A DNA stretch of 64,000 nt from assembly GCF_029023785.1 (NCBI RefSeq), contig NZ_CP118955.1, positions 2,158,501-2,222,500 on the forward strand, given 5' to 3'. This document shows positions 14,880 to 24,271 of this stretch, in pieces. The DNA is from Enterococcus faecium. Its GTDB lineage: Bacteria > Bacillota > Bacilli > Lactobacillales > Enterococcaceae. Below the pieces are notes generated by a model. It was not told where the DNA came from. It was given only the letters and a program-made list of their open reading frames with translations, and made no database searches. Position numbers and translations under genes: made by a program. How positions within the stretch are numbered: the stretch's first letter is position 1; each line of letters opens with the position of its first letter.

Positions 14880-16052
14880 TTAATTCTTTGCCCAATTGGG
14901 TTGCCATCGATAGTTTCTTTCTTTACCCAAAATAAATTGGATCATTGAAAACACCGCAGCAAAAGCAACTAAGACACAACCATTGAACCAAAAAGATTCT
15001 GCAAATGTTTGATTGTAACTGAGTGTTTCACTGATCAAGTTATTATTTTGAACAAACCAATATGTTGGTGTGAATGCCGCTATTTTGCTAACCATTTCTG
15101 GCAAGTATTCTGCTGGTACAAACACCCCACCGATAAAGCAACTGCCTGTGATAAAAATATCTTTGATCCCACCGCTGGTTTCTGAGTTTTTTACCAATGA
15201 AGTGATACAAGCCGAAAAGCTAATGATCGGCAATAAAAACAAGAAAGTATTTAAAATATGATACCATACCGTTATATCCCACGAGGTGTGGATCACTAAC
15301 AGAACCATTAGAAGTAAGAAGCCACTGAACAACAGCAGCGAGTAACTAATCAAACTAAAGGTTACTTTGCGATTCAAGTTTCGTTTGGTAATGGGCGCAC
15401 TCTGGTTTCGTTTACTGATCTCTTTGCGATTAAACGCTAGATTGATGACGCTGAAACCGCTAAAAATGGATAGAAACAACCCATAAGACAAGAAATTAAA
15501 GGTTGTGCCCGTCAACAGCTTTTTCATCCGCTGACTATATCCCGCACTTAGCTCAACTTCTCCAGTAACCGAGAGTGCCATTTGTGTCTGTTCCATAGCT
15601 GCATCGATTGTTTTATCTTCTTCTTGAAACAGAATCAGTGTTTGCAAAAAGGTGTTCACTTGCTGTGTAACAACTGTTTTAGAAAAGGCATCTGGGCGAC
15701 TCTGTATCTTGATCGTCGGCATCTTTCCTACTTCGACTTGTTCGGTAAAGTCTGCAGGCAGATGTAAGATAATGTTTACACGATTAAAATAAAGAGCATC
15801 ATCGATTTCTTTTTGTGAGGTTCCATCCAATGTAACGACTGTTTCCTTGTCATTCAAATATTTACGAAGGCCATCGACTACAGGCGACTCTTCTTCACTA
15901 ATCAAGGCGATTTTCGCATCTTGCAGAGAGGTATTTTCAACATCAATATTTTGCGCAAAAAAGAATGTGGCAACAACAGTGATAATTACACCTATCAGTA
16001 AATTCGATTTATTTGCTTTAAGCAATGTCCAAATCGTTTTATAAAGCGTCAT
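14880..16052 (-). CDS. ABC-2 type permease, LnrN-like (second permease)
   Basis: This 390-residue permease has one N-terminal transmembrane helix, a large extracytoplasmic domain of about 150 residues, and a C-terminal bundle of five to six helices containing FIGGVFVPAEYLPEMVSKIA, the ABC-2 family pattern. ATG 16052 lies inside the end of the upstream permease gene (14-base overlap, translational coupling) and has AGAGGGG before it. It forms a transporter with the adjacent permease and ATPase. The set, ATPase about 311 residues plus two permeases of about 380-400, parallels LnrLMN of Bacillus, which exports linearmycin-type polyenes; substrate here is unknown. Confidence 0.8.
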   Translation of the reverse strand: MTLYKTIWTLLKANKSNLLIGVIITVVATFFFAQNIDVENTSLQDAKIALISEEESPVVDGLRKYLNDKETVVTLDGTSQKEIDDALYFNRVNIILHLPADFTEQVEVGKMPTIKIQSRPDAFSKTVVTQQVNTFLQTLILFQEEDKTIDAAMEQTQMALSVTGEVELSAGYSQRMKKLLTGTTFNFLSYGLFLSIFSGFSVINLAFNRKEISKRNQSAPITKRNLNRKVTFSLISYSLLLFSGFLLLMVLLVIHTSWDITVWYHILNTFLFLLPIISFSACITSLVKNSETSGGIKDIFITGSCFIGGVFVPAEYLPEMVSKIAAFTPTYWFVQNNNLISETLSYNQTFAESFWFNGCVLVAFAAVFSMIQFILGKERNYRWQPNWAKN

Positions 16053-17184
16053 AACGCACCCCTCTTTCCATCCAAGCATTTCCTAACGCAAAAAGGAAAA
16101 TAAATCCGATCAACCATAGAAGATTGGTATAAAAACTAGCCAAATCAGTGTAGAAATAAAGTTTATACAAACTTTCGCTGATCAAGTTGACGAGATTTAA
16201 TTGACCAACAATCGGAATATGAAGATCAATCCAATACTTCACTTGTTCCGACCCCATCATACCAGCAAAAAAGCTCATCGCAATCGTCACTGAAATCAAG
16301 ATGCTATCCTTTTGCACCAGATTCATTTTTGGTATCAAATTACCAACCAATGTACCTAACAAAATCGCACACAACGACCCCAGAGCGGTAACAATCATCA
16401 ACCATTGCCAACGTTCACCAAAGTCTACTTGATAGATAAAACGAAAGACAGCTAACATAATATAAATCTCTGTCAAAACAATCGTAAAGCTTGCTGCCAA
16501 ATTAGCGATTGAAACTAACGATTGCTTTCTAGGAATCAAGGACAAGCGAATACCATTTGACGATTGATTTGCTTGCTGATCCTGTACATTGCGGACCCCC
16601 CACATCGTCCCGTAGAGAATCGCCATTCCAATCAGAGTGAAGAAATAAAAACTTTTGAAACTCATATTACGACCTGCATGAACTTCTTGAAAAGATACTT
16701 CTTGTTCAAAAACAGTCATGATGGGCGCGAGATCAACGTTCTCCACTTCTGCCACTTTACTCGAAATTATACCAATACGCTGTAAAAATTGATCCATGAC
16801 GTTTTTCATCAACGTCTGACTCATTCCTGCTTGACCCACATGGAGCGAAACAGATGAACCATCAATGAGATAAAAACCAGCCAAATCATCTGCATTTAGC
16901 TTTTCATTCGCTTCTACTTCCGATAGTTCCTGTACTTCAAATAATGGTTTATCATTGACTTCGACTTGTTCTAAGACTGTGGTAAAATTTTCCGAAAGCG
17001 CTGTTTGATCCGCTTTGATTACAATTCCAGTATTAATCGTTTCGAGATTGCCACCTTGATCAATCTCGCCAAAGGCCGCCATAAACATCAATCCTAAAAG
17101 AATTGGAAAGGCCAATGTCCAAAACAACATGGATTTATTTCGCAGCAGTATTTTTGTGCGATATTTATAAAAATGCCAAAACAT
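16039..17184 (-). CDS. ABC-2 type permease, LnrM-like (first permease)
   Basis: This 381-residue permease has the same plan as its partner: MFWHFYKYRTKILLRNKSML and one helix, an extracytoplasmic domain, then MSFKSFYFFTLIGMAILYGT opening a bundle of about five helices. It starts 13 bases after the ATPase gene and overlaps the next permease gene by 14 bases, so the three are one operon. Likely half of a heteromeric export channel. Confidence 0.8.
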   Translation of the reverse strand: MFWHFYKYRTKILLRNKSMLFWTLAFPILLGLMFMAAFGEIDQGGNLETINTGIVIKADQTALSENFTTVLEQVEVNDKPLFEVQELSEVEANEKLNADDLAGFYLIDGSSVSLHVGQAGMSQTLMKNVMDQFLQRIGIISSKVAEVENVDLAPIMTVFEQEVSFQEVHAGRNMSFKSFYFFTLIGMAILYGTMWGVRNVQDQQANQSSNGIRLSLIPRKQSLVSIANLAASFTIVLTEIYIMLAVFRFIYQVDFGERWQWLMIVTALGSLCAILLGTLVGNLIPKMNLVQKDSILISVTIAMSFFAGMMGSEQVKYWIDLHIPIVGQLNLVNLISESLYKLYFYTDLASFYTNLLWLIGFIFLFALGNAWMERGVRYDAL

Positions 17185-17197
17185 TATTTCCCCTCCT

Positions 17198-18133
17198 CTA
17201 GTCTCTCAAATCCTTGCCAGTAATCTCTAAAAAGACATCATTCAAGGACGCTTCTTTGGTTGCTATTTTTCCGTAACTGATCTTTTCTTCTTGTAAGATT
17301 GTAAGAATCGGCAACAATACTGTATTTAGTTCAGTAGTTGTTACTTGGAGCTGACCTTTTTTATAAGCGATTCCATCAGAAGCTATTGTTCGCTGAATCG
17401 CTGACAACACGTTTTCTGGGAGTAATGGGATGTCGATCGTCAAACGATCCGCCGTCCGTACCATATCTTTTAGAGATTCTTTGGTTCCTTTAGCAATCAC
17501 CTGTCCTTGATCCATGATCACGATCTGGTCGCAAAGAATTTCTACTTCTTCCATGTAATGTGTTGTATAGACAATGGTTGCTCCTTGTCGATTCAGCTCC
17601 TTGATACTTTCTAAAATTTTATTCCGACTTTGGGGGTCTACAGCTACTGTCGGCTCATCTAAAAAAATTAACCGCGGCTTGTGGGCAATCCCACATGCGA
17701 TGTTCAACCGACGTTTCAAGCCACCACTAAGTTCTCCTGGACGAAACGAAACATATTTTTCTAATCCCACTAATTGAATCACCTCTTCAATCAAGGCTTT
17801 CCTTTTCTCTTTTTCGGAAACATATAAACCGCAAAAATAATCGATATTTTCTTGCACACTTAGTTCGTCAAAGACCGCAACGTCTTGAGGAACGACCCCA
17901 ATCATTGCCTTGACAGCATAATTTTCAGGAGTCATTGTTGTCCCGAACAATTTAATGGTTCCTTTGTCATAATTTAACAAAGAAAGCATACAGTTGATGG
18001 CAGTCGATTTCCCACTGCCGTTTGGTCCTAACAGACCTAAGACTTCTCCTTCTTGTACTTGCAGATCAAAATGATTCAATGCTACAAAATCTCCATAGCG
18101 TTTGACTAATTTATCAATTTCGATAATCATCAT
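17198..18133 (-). CDS. ABC transporter ATP-binding protein, LnrL-like
   Basis: This 311-residue ATPase has Walker A LLGPNGSGKST at about residue 35, the Q-loop PQDVAVFDELSVQENI, the signature LSGGLKRRLNIACG, Walker B LIFLDEPTVAVDP and the switch TTHYMEEVE. A C-terminal region of about 90 residues follows, typical of drug-export DrrA/LnrL types. It leads the operon of two ABC-2 permeases. A divergent two-component system lies across a 113-base intergenic region and probably controls it. Start is MMIIEIDKLVKRYGD; the second ATG at 18130 is also possible. Confidence 0.85.
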   Translation of the reverse strand: MMIIEIDKLVKRYGDFVALNHFDLQVQEGEVLGLLGPNGSGKSTAINCMLSLLNYDKGTIKLFGTTMTPENYAVKAMIGVVPQDVAVFDELSVQENIDYFCGLYVSEKEKRKALIEEVIQLVGLEKYVSFRPGELSGGLKRRLNIACGIAHKPRLIFLDEPTVAVDPQSRNKILESIKELNRQGATIVYTTHYMEEVEILCDQIVIMDQGQVIAKGTKESLKDMVRTADRLTIDIPLLPENVLSAIQRTIASDGIAYKKGQLQVTTTELNTVLLPILTILQEEKISYGKIATKEASLNDVFLEITGKDLRD

Positions 18134-18167
18134 GAAAAACTCCTTCCAAATTTCTTGTTGATCTGAC

Positions 18168-18229
18168 TATAATAAAGTGCAAGAAAAGAAACTAGTGACG
18201 ATTGGCTAAACCACACATGACATTTGTCA
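18168..18229. promoter_or_regulatory. Divergent control region of the ABC and two-component operons
   Basis: A TATAAT box lies at 18168-18173 on the plus strand, and a perfect palindrome TGACATTTGTCA at 18218-18229 sits just before the histidine kinase ribosome binding site. The palindrome is a candidate binding site for the response regulator encoded downstream; that is inference. Confidence 0.4.
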
Positions 18230-18246
18230 CAATGAAGGAGTCTGCT

Positions 18247-19326
18247 ATGCATAAATCTCGGCTACTCAACGAAACTAGCTTTCTACTGGTTATCTCATTG
18301 CTTTTGCTGGTAAGTCAAGGATTCGTTGCTATGCAAGTTATCTATTTATTGATCGCCGTTTTATTCACTGGTGTCAGTTATTTACTGCCTACAAAGCCAA
18401 ATTGGATTTTCCAAGTTATTCTATTTCTTTTATGTGCCTTTTTACCTGATCTTGTCCTGTTTCTGCCAGCGACGATGCGAGTGATCGCCCCTGAAGAAAG
18501 CCACCTTGATTACTTGTTTTTGTTAGGTTTTTTGTTGATTTCGACGGTTGGTAATCATCCCCCCATCAAGGTCGCCTTTGTCGTAATTTTGCTGTTTTTT
18601 TCCTTTTACTTACGAAAAAAAGATCAACGAACGACCGATCTTGAGAAAAAGTACATTGTCTCCAAAGATACTCATTGGGAAAAACAACAAGAGTTATCGG
18701 AACAAAATAAAGCATTGGCCCTGTCACAAGAAACACAATTAGCCTTGCAAATTGTGGAAGAACGGAACCGAATTGCCCGAGACATCCATGACAATGTCGG
18801 TCATCTGCTGTCAAGTGCGATTTTACAAATTGGTGCGCTTGAAATGATCAATCAAGAACCAAAACTAAAAGAACCATTAGAAAATTTAAGTGCCACCGTT
18901 CACACTGGGATGGATCGGATTCGTCAAAGTGTCCATGACCTCCATGAGACATCGATCTCTTTTCAACACTCCTTAGAGTTTCTGATCGCTGATTTTCCTT
19001 CTTCTGTTACGATTGAAGGAAACTTGTTTGAAGGATTGAATGAAACGCAGCAAAACTGCTTCTTAATGGTCATCAAAGAAGCCTTAACCAACAGTATCAA
19101 ACATAGTCATGCCAAAACCGTTGTTTTACATTTTCGAACGTTGCCGGCCTTTTATCGCTTGCAAATCACGAATGATGGCACCAGCCCACAAAAAAATTCT
19201 GCTCCCGGTATTGGTTTGAAAACGATGCGTCAACGTGTTCAAGAACAAAAGGGACAAGTCCATATTTTCCAAGAAAACCAGCAATTTCAGTTAACGATCA
19301 TTTTACCAAGGGAGGGACACCAATGA
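18247..19326 (+). CDS. Sensor histidine kinase, NarL/LiaS type (LnrJ-like)
   Basis: This 359-residue membrane kinase has about five hydrophobic segments in the first 125 residues with little outside the membrane, the layout of intramembrane or envelope-sensing kinases. The HisKA_3 motif EERNRIARDIHDNVGHLLSS puts the phosphoacceptor His at about 181. The ATPase domain has KEALTNSIKHSHAK and PGIGLKTMRQRVQ. ATG 18247 is preceded by GAAGGAG at 18234-18240; in-frame upstream starts lack one. Its stop overlaps the response regulator start by four bases (ATGA). Divergent placement beside an ABC-2 exporter is as in Lnr/Yvf systems. Confidence 0.88.
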   Translation: MHKSRLLNETSFLLVISLLLLVSQGFVAMQVIYLLIAVLFTGVSYLLPTKPNWIFQVILFLLCAFLPDLVLFLPATMRVIAPEESHLDYLFLLGFLLISTVGNHPPIKVAFVVILLFFSFYLRKKDQRTTDLEKKYIVSKDTHWEKQQELSEQNKALALSQETQLALQIVEERNRIARDIHDNVGHLLSSAILQIGALEMINQEPKLKEPLENLSATVHTGMDRIRQSVHDLHETSISFQHSLEFLIADFPSSVTIEGNLFEGLNETQQNCFLMVIKEALTNSIKHSHAKTVVLHFRTLPAFYRLQITNDGTSPQKNSAPGIGLKTMRQRVQEQKGQVHIFQENQQFQLTIILPREGHQ

Positions 19327-19952
19327 TAACAGTAGTCATTATTGATGATGATCCATTTGTGACGAAATCGTTACAAACCATTTTAGAAAGCACGAAAGAG
19401 ATCCGTGTGTTAGGCATTGGTCATTGTGCCAAGGATGCGCTAGTCTTATACGAAACCCATCGTCCCGATGTTTTGCTGACGGACATCCGCATGCCTAAAC
19501 AAACGGGCATCGATGCTGCCAAAGAAATTTTGGCTAAATTTCCCAAAGCCATCCTTTTGCTTTTGACGACATTCAAAGATGAAGAATACATCCGCGAAGC
19601 ATTTTCCATCGGTGTCAAAGGGTATTTAATCAAACAGAACTTGCAAGCGATTATTCCTTCTGTCAAATCCGCTTATAATGGACAGGCCGTATTTGGTAAT
19701 GAAATCATCGAGACTTTCACTCAAATGATGAAGAATAAACCGACGATTGATAGTCATGCTTATGCTTCTTTTAGTGAACGTGAGCTTGCAATCATCAAAG
19801 AAGTAGCTGCCGGGAAAAACAATAAAGAAATTGCAGATGCCTTGTACTTGAGTGACGGCACTGTTCGCAATTACATCAGCCAATTACTAGAAAAGCTAGA
19901 TTTACGGGATCGCACGCAATTGGCTATCTATTTTTATCAGCATTTGCAATAA
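19323..19952 (+). CDS. NarL/LuxR-family response regulator (LnrK-like)
   Basis: This 209-residue regulator has the receiver acidic cluster IIDDDPF, phosphoacceptor Asp at about 54 in LLTDIRMPKQTGID, the conserved Lys in GVKGYLIK, and a C-terminal LuxR helix-turn-helix (SFSERELAIIKEVAAGKNNKEIADAL...GTVRNYISQLLEKL). Its ATG overlaps the kinase stop. It most likely activates the divergent ABC transporter operon. Confidence 0.9.
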   Translation: MITVVIIDDDPFVTKSLQTILESTKEIRVLGIGHCAKDALVLYETHRPDVLLTDIRMPKQTGIDAAKEILAKFPKAILLLLTTFKDEEYIREAFSIGVKGYLIKQNLQAIIPSVKSAYNGQAVFGNEIIETFTQMMKNKPTIDSHAYASFSERELAIIKEVAAGKNNKEIADALYLSDGTVRNYISQLLEKLDLRDRTQLAIYFYQHLQ

Positions 19953-19970
19953 GTCTTATCTAACACAAAA

Positions 19971-20008
19971 AAACCTGAATGATGCTCCTTCGCATCATTC
20001 AGGTTTTT
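19971..20008 (+). terminator. Terminator of the two-component operon
   Basis: AAACCTGAATGATG pairs with CATCATTCAGGTTT around CTCCTTCG, followed by T residues. Confidence 0.9.
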
Positions 20009-20061
20009 TTCACATCTTCTATTCAATTGTCCCGCAAACCATTTCCTCACGATTGAAAGAA

Positions 20062-20289
20062 TCAAGGATTCGCAGGGCTGCCAGGATTCGTTGGATTGTT
20101 CGGCGTGTTAGGCGGAAAAATAGGCGCCTTGTCTAACGTTTTTTCTAGTTTTGATTCTTCACGATCGTCTCGTTCTACATCAGGACTTTCATTCAATTTG
20201 AATTCTTTTTCCATCTCATCTAACTTTTTAAAGTCATTGCCAGATTCTTTTGCTAATTTCGCTAATTTATCTTCGGTTTCTTTAGCCAT
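20062..20289 (-). CDS. Small charged protein with Pro/Asn-rich tail, unknown
   Basis: I do not recognise this 75-residue protein. The first two thirds are highly charged and probably helical (MAKETEDKLAKLAKESGNDF and LDEMEKEFKLNES). The last 22 residues are rich in Pro and Asn (FPPNTPNNPTNPGSPANP). There is no signal peptide, cysteine or membrane segment. A GGGGGG stretch lies upstream of ATG 20289, giving a plausible ribosome binding site. It sits alone between the two-component terminator and recD2. Codon pattern and position suggest a real gene, but homology is needed to be sure. Confidence 0.6.
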   Translation of the reverse strand: MAKETEDKLAKLAKESGNDFKKLDEMEKEFKLNESPDVERDDREESKLEKTLDKAPIFPPNTPNNPTNPGSPANP

Positions 20290-20391
20290 AAAGTAACGCC
20301 CCCCTTTTGATTTCAGCTTAGCATATCACACTGAAAAAACAAAAGAAAACGCTAACCAACGATCATTTTTAGCTATTTCTCATCTTTAAAA

Positions 20392-22980
20392 TCAAGCATT
20401 TTTTGCCGGTATAAAATCGTAGGGAGAACTGTTTTCCATACCAATCATCGGATCTACTAACTGGTTATCGATCACTTCTGCTGTAAGAACGAAATCTTTA
20501 GAAACAGCAGGTTCTACCTCTTCTTTCTTTTCTTCTCCAACAAATGAAGAAAACAGATCTGGTTCCACTGTTTCCATTACTTGGTTTTTCGTTTCATTCG
20601 TCCCACTGTCATCTTCTACAGGTAGCTTTTCTTTTACAACCCGTGGCTCTTTTGTATAGTTCCCATCTTCAAATGGATCATTTCCGACCAAAGAATCTTC
20701 ATAAGCTGCTAGTTTGGTCCGGAGAGTGATATTCATTTTATCATTATCCATGATCCTTGATTTCAACGTAGTCATCCGGCTTGCTGATTCATTCGCTACA
20801 CAAGTGACATAGGCTTGCTCTTCCCCTAACAAAATCAACAGTTCCTTACTGCGAGTCACTGCCGTGTAGAGCAAATTACGCTGAAGCATCCGCTGATATT
20901 GATGGACCATGGGCAAAATAACCATCTTGAATTCACTGCCTTGTGATTTATGGATTGAGCAACAATAAGAAAGAGTGATTTTATTCCATTCGTTTCTTTT
21001 ATAAGTGACCTCATTTGCATCAAACTGGATAACTAATTCATCCACTTTATCTTCAGAATCTTTTGCCAAGATGATACCCGTGATTTCTCCCATATCTCCA
21101 TTGAATACATTCAATTCGGGAGTATTGACTAATTGGAGGACTTTGTCTCCTATCCGATAAACGGTGTCGTTCCAATGTACTTCCTTTTTTCCAGGTTTCC
21201 CTGGATTGAATATCTCCTGCATCATTTTATTTAACGCATCGATCCCTGCAGGTCCCCGATACATTGGTGCTAATACTTGGATATCTTGTGCACGGAATCC
21301 CTTATTTTTCGCTTTTTCCACAATTTTAGAGATCAAGGGTTCAATTTGATAAGCATCACTTCGGAAATAGGAACGATCTTTTTGATTCTTTGTGAAATCT
21401 TTTGGCAGACGTCCTTCTTTGATCTCATGGGCAAGAGGAATAATACTAGAACCATCACCTTGCCGATAAATCTGATTGAGTTCCATTTTGGGAATTTGTT
21501 CGATTTCCAAAAGATCATGGAGTACTTGACCAGGACCGACAGAGGGAAGCTGATCTTTGTCTCCTACTAAGATAACTTGCATATTCGTCGGAATCGCTTT
21601 GAATAATGTGTTAGCCAGCCATGTATCGACCATAGACATCTCATCAACAATCAAAAGTCCGCCTTCTAATTCTTTCGTACTGACTGAAGGTGTTTTTTCC
21701 CGTCCATTCAGCCCCAGAAGACGATGGATCGTACTGGCAGGCAGACCTGTCGTTTCGTTCATTCGTTTAGCTGCTCGGCCAGTTGGTGCTGCAAGTAGAA
21801 TAGGAAAAATTTCTTGGGTATATTTTGAAGGATCCAATTCCAGTCCGTTCAACTCTGCAAAAAGATTGACGATTCCGTTGATCACAGTAGTTTTCCCCGT
21901 ACCTGGTCCTCCTGTTAAAATAAATAGAGGGGAACGGATTGCTTCAGCGATAGCTTGTTCTTGCGAAGGTCCATACTGTATGCCGAATATTTTTTCGATA
22001 CGCCGAATATTCTTCTGCACTTCTTTTTCAGGATAATGGATTTCTTTTTTACGACTGAGAAGGCGCTGGATCGAATTACCGATCCCCCATTCAGAAAAGT
22101 ACAAACTGTTTTCGTAAAGATTAGTCTCTTCTTGTTGTATCTTTCCTTCTTCAACAAGTTGGATAATTACAGTAGCAACCTGATCAGGCTGGATTTCAAT
22201 TGGGCGACTTGTTTCTAAAATACGGATCGTTTGCTGAAGCAATGTCTCCGCCGGTACGTATGTATCTCCTGTTTGAACTGCATGCTGAAAAATCTGATGC
22301 AAGATAGCTGCTCGAATTCTTCTCGGTGAATCTGCTGCAATACCGATTTGTTCGGCTAGATTATCTGCACGTTTGAACCCGATTCCTTCTATGTCTTCGA
22401 CTAGCTGGTACGGATTTTCTTCGATGATATCCAAAGACTCGTTCTTATAGGCCTGGTAGATACTGAAAGCTAACTGACTACCGAACCCGTAACGATTCAG
22501 TCCCATGATCACTTGATCCATCCCGTGGTTTAGCCGAATCGTCTCAGCAAGCATTTCTCTTTTTGGCTTCGTCAAACCGGAGATTTGTTTTAATACCGAA
22601 GGATCAGCAATGATTTTTTCGATAGCATCTTCTCCCAGCAATTCTACAATTTTTTCTGCTGTTTTCTTCCCGATTCCTGGGAATTTTTCGCTGGAAAGAT
22701 ACGCTACGATCCCATTTGCAGTTGTTGGCTTTTCTTGCTCATATCTTTCGAGTTTAAGCTGCCTTCCGTATTTAGGATGATCCACTAATTCTCCATAAAA
22801 ACGATAAGTCTCATTTTCTTGAATATCGCCGAAACTTCCGGTGACTACAATCTCTTTTTCACGGTAATCAGCTGTGGTTTCACTGATGTGTACCAAAAGC
22901 ACTTTGTAAAAATTACTAGGATTTTGAAAAAAAATCGCGGCAACTGTACCAACGAAATAAGGCATTTCTTCTGGCTGCAT
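20392..22980 (-). CDS. recD2: RecD-like ATP-dependent DNA helicase
   Basis: This 862-residue protein is a RecD2/YrrC helicase. The N-terminal OB-like and helix-hairpin-helix part includes FPGIGKKTAEKIVELLGEDA and IEGIGFKRADNLAEQIG. The motor has Walker A LTGGPGTGKTT, VDEMSMVDTWL, LVGDKDQLPSVGPGQ and IHKSQGSEF. RecD2 is a 5'-3' helicase acting in replication-fork and repair processes without RecBC. An acidic, low-complexity C-terminal tail of roughly 90 residues looks longer than in Bacillus YrrC. A histidine-phosphatase gene starts 20 bases beyond on the same strand. Confidence 0.93.
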   Translation of the reverse strand: MQPEEMPYFVGTVAAIFFQNPSNFYKVLLVHISETTADYREKEIVVTGSFGDIQENETYRFYGELVDHPKYGRQLKLERYEQEKPTTANGIVAYLSSEKFPGIGKKTAEKIVELLGEDAIEKIIADPSVLKQISGLTKPKREMLAETIRLNHGMDQVIMGLNRYGFGSQLAFSIYQAYKNESLDIIEENPYQLVEDIEGIGFKRADNLAEQIGIAADSPRRIRAAILHQIFQHAVQTGDTYVPAETLLQQTIRILETSRPIEIQPDQVATVIIQLVEEGKIQQEETNLYENSLYFSEWGIGNSIQRLLSRKKEIHYPEKEVQKNIRRIEKIFGIQYGPSQEQAIAEAIRSPLFILTGGPGTGKTTVINGIVNLFAELNGLELDPSKYTQEIFPILLAAPTGRAAKRMNETTGLPASTIHRLLGLNGREKTPSVSTKELEGGLLIVDEMSMVDTWLANTLFKAIPTNMQVILVGDKDQLPSVGPGQVLHDLLEIEQIPKMELNQIYRQGDGSSIIPLAHEIKEGRLPKDFTKNQKDRSYFRSDAYQIEPLISKIVEKAKNKGFRAQDIQVLAPMYRGPAGIDALNKMMQEIFNPGKPGKKEVHWNDTVYRIGDKVLQLVNTPELNVFNGDMGEITGIILAKDSEDKVDELVIQFDANEVTYKRNEWNKITLSYCCSIHKSQGSEFKMVILPMVHQYQRMLQRNLLYTAVTRSKELLILLGEEQAYVTCVANESASRMTTLKSRIMDNDKMNITLRTKLAAYEDSLVGNDPFEDGNYTKEPRVVKEKLPVEDDSGTNETKNQVMETVEPDLFSSFVGEEKKEEVEPAVSKDFVLTAEVIDNQLVDPMIGMENSSPYDFIPAKNA

Positions 22981-22999
22981 CGGAAGCCGCCTCCTTCTT

Positions 23000-23659
23000 C
23001 TATAGTAAAGGTTCTGGTGCTGTTTCAGTTCCTAAAAAATCTGTTTGGTTCCATACTTTCAGTTCATATGGCAATAATCTGCAAGGCTCTTCAGTCTCTA
23101 AAATCGTCAAACTACTATTGAACAATCCACCCATTTCACGCAACTCACTTAGCTCTTTTCCTGTCATCCATTGAATGGCTGCAGTTAAAGAAGCTCCATG
23201 TCCTACGAATAAAAGTGGGCCATCTTTATGTTGGGCAACCGCATCTGCTACAACAGTTTCGATACGTGTGATTGCCGATTCAATCGTTTCTCCGTGAAAA
23301 GGAGAAGGATCATACAGATCTAAATGATTACGCAAATTCGGCAGATTATCCGGATATTTCTGGTACATTTCATCGATCGACTGACCTTCTAAAGTACCCA
23401 GCCCTAGTTCTCTTAGCTTATCTGTATAAAAAATCTCTACCGGACGAGCAAGCTCTTTGTTGATACCTTCTGCTGTATCACGTGCTCGCTTTGCTGTACT
23501 GGAATAAATTGCTTTAAAAGGAACATATTTTACCTTTTTCCCAAATGCTTTGATTTCTTCGTAACTTTGTGGCAAAAGCGGAGAATCGCCATTGCTCCCT
23601 TGAAAACGTCTTTCCTGATTCCATTGTGTCTTCCCATGTCGGGTAAAATATAGTTCCAT
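23000..23659 (-). CDS. Histidine phosphatase (phosphoglycerate mutase-like)
   Basis: This 219-residue protein begins MELYFTRHGKTQWNQERRFQ, where RHG carries the catalytic His. It has the downstream acid (LGLGTLEGQSIDEM) and second His (FVGHGASLTAAIQ). Such proteins dephosphorylate sugar phosphates, nucleotides or other metabolites; the substrate cannot be read from sequence. Start ATG 23659 is chosen over an in-frame TTG at 23668, because AGGAG lies 10-11 bases upstream. The stop is 19 bases before the recD2 start region, so the two are probably cotranscribed. Confidence 0.85.
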   Translation of the reverse strand: MELYFTRHGKTQWNQERRFQGSNGDSPLLPQSYEEIKAFGKKVKYVPFKAIYSSTAKRARDTAEGINKELARPVEIFYTDKLRELGLGTLEGQSIDEMYQKYPDNLPNLRNHLDLYDPSPFHGETIESAITRIETVVADAVAQHKDGPLLFVGHGASLTAAIQWMTGKELSELREMGGLFNSSLTILETEEPCRLLPYELKVWNQTDFLGTETAPEPLL

Positions 23660-23707
23660 ACGCAGCAAACTCCTGTCTTTCTTTTATTTTACTCTATAAT
23701 AAACTGT

Positions 23708-24211
23708 CTAATCCAGCTTGTCATTTTCATAGTGATGCGTCAATTCTAAATTAGGGAATCCTTGCTGGCGAAGTGCTTCATACACTATCATTGCAGCTGT
23801 ATTCGATAAATTCAATGAGCGGACATGCTCATCATTCATAGGGATGCGTAAACACTTTTCTTCGTTTTCACGCATAAATGTTTCTGGCAAACCGGTTGTT
23901 TCTTTTCCAAATAAAAAGAAGTGCTCTTCTCCATCAGCAAAATTTTCGTCACTATATACTTTATGGGCAAATTTTGAGATCAAATGTAGTTTACGATTAC
24001 CTAAAAATGTTAAAAAAGCTTCTAAATTACTGTGGTAAGTAATATTTACATCATTCCAATAATCCAACCCTGCCCGTTTTAGATGTTTGTCATCAGTTGA
24101 AAAACCTAGTGGCTCGATTAAATGAAGCGGAGTATTCGTGGCTGCACACGTACGGGCAATATTTCCAGTGTTTGCAGGGATTAATGGTTCAAATAAAACG
24201 ATATGATTCAT
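23708..24211 (-). CDS. trmL: tRNA (cytidine/uridine(34)-2'-O)-methyltransferase
   Basis: This 167-residue SPOUT methyltransferase has [20 protein letters not shown] at the N-terminus, [15 protein letters not shown] in the middle and [20 protein letters not shown] forming the knotted SAM site. TrmL methylates the wobble 2'-hydroxyl of tRNA-Leu isoacceptors. ATG 24211 is chosen because AGAGGA lies 9 bases upstream and the family starts at MNHIV-like sequence; a longer reading adds residues without a ribosome binding site. A candidate sRNA terminates about 60 bases upstream. Confidence 0.92.
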   Translation of the reverse strand: MNHIVLFEPLIPANTGNIARTCAATNTPLHLIEPLGFSTDDKHLKRAGLDYWNDVNITYHSNLEAFLTFLGNRKLHLISKFAHKVYSDENFADGEEHFFLFGKETTGLPETFMRENEEKCLRIPMNDEHVRSLNLSNTAAMIVYEALRQQGFPNLELTHHYENDKLD

Positions 24212-24271
24212 CAGGATCATTCCTCTCATATTTATGTTCGTTTCTATTTTCTGACAATTTGATTTTTGCAT

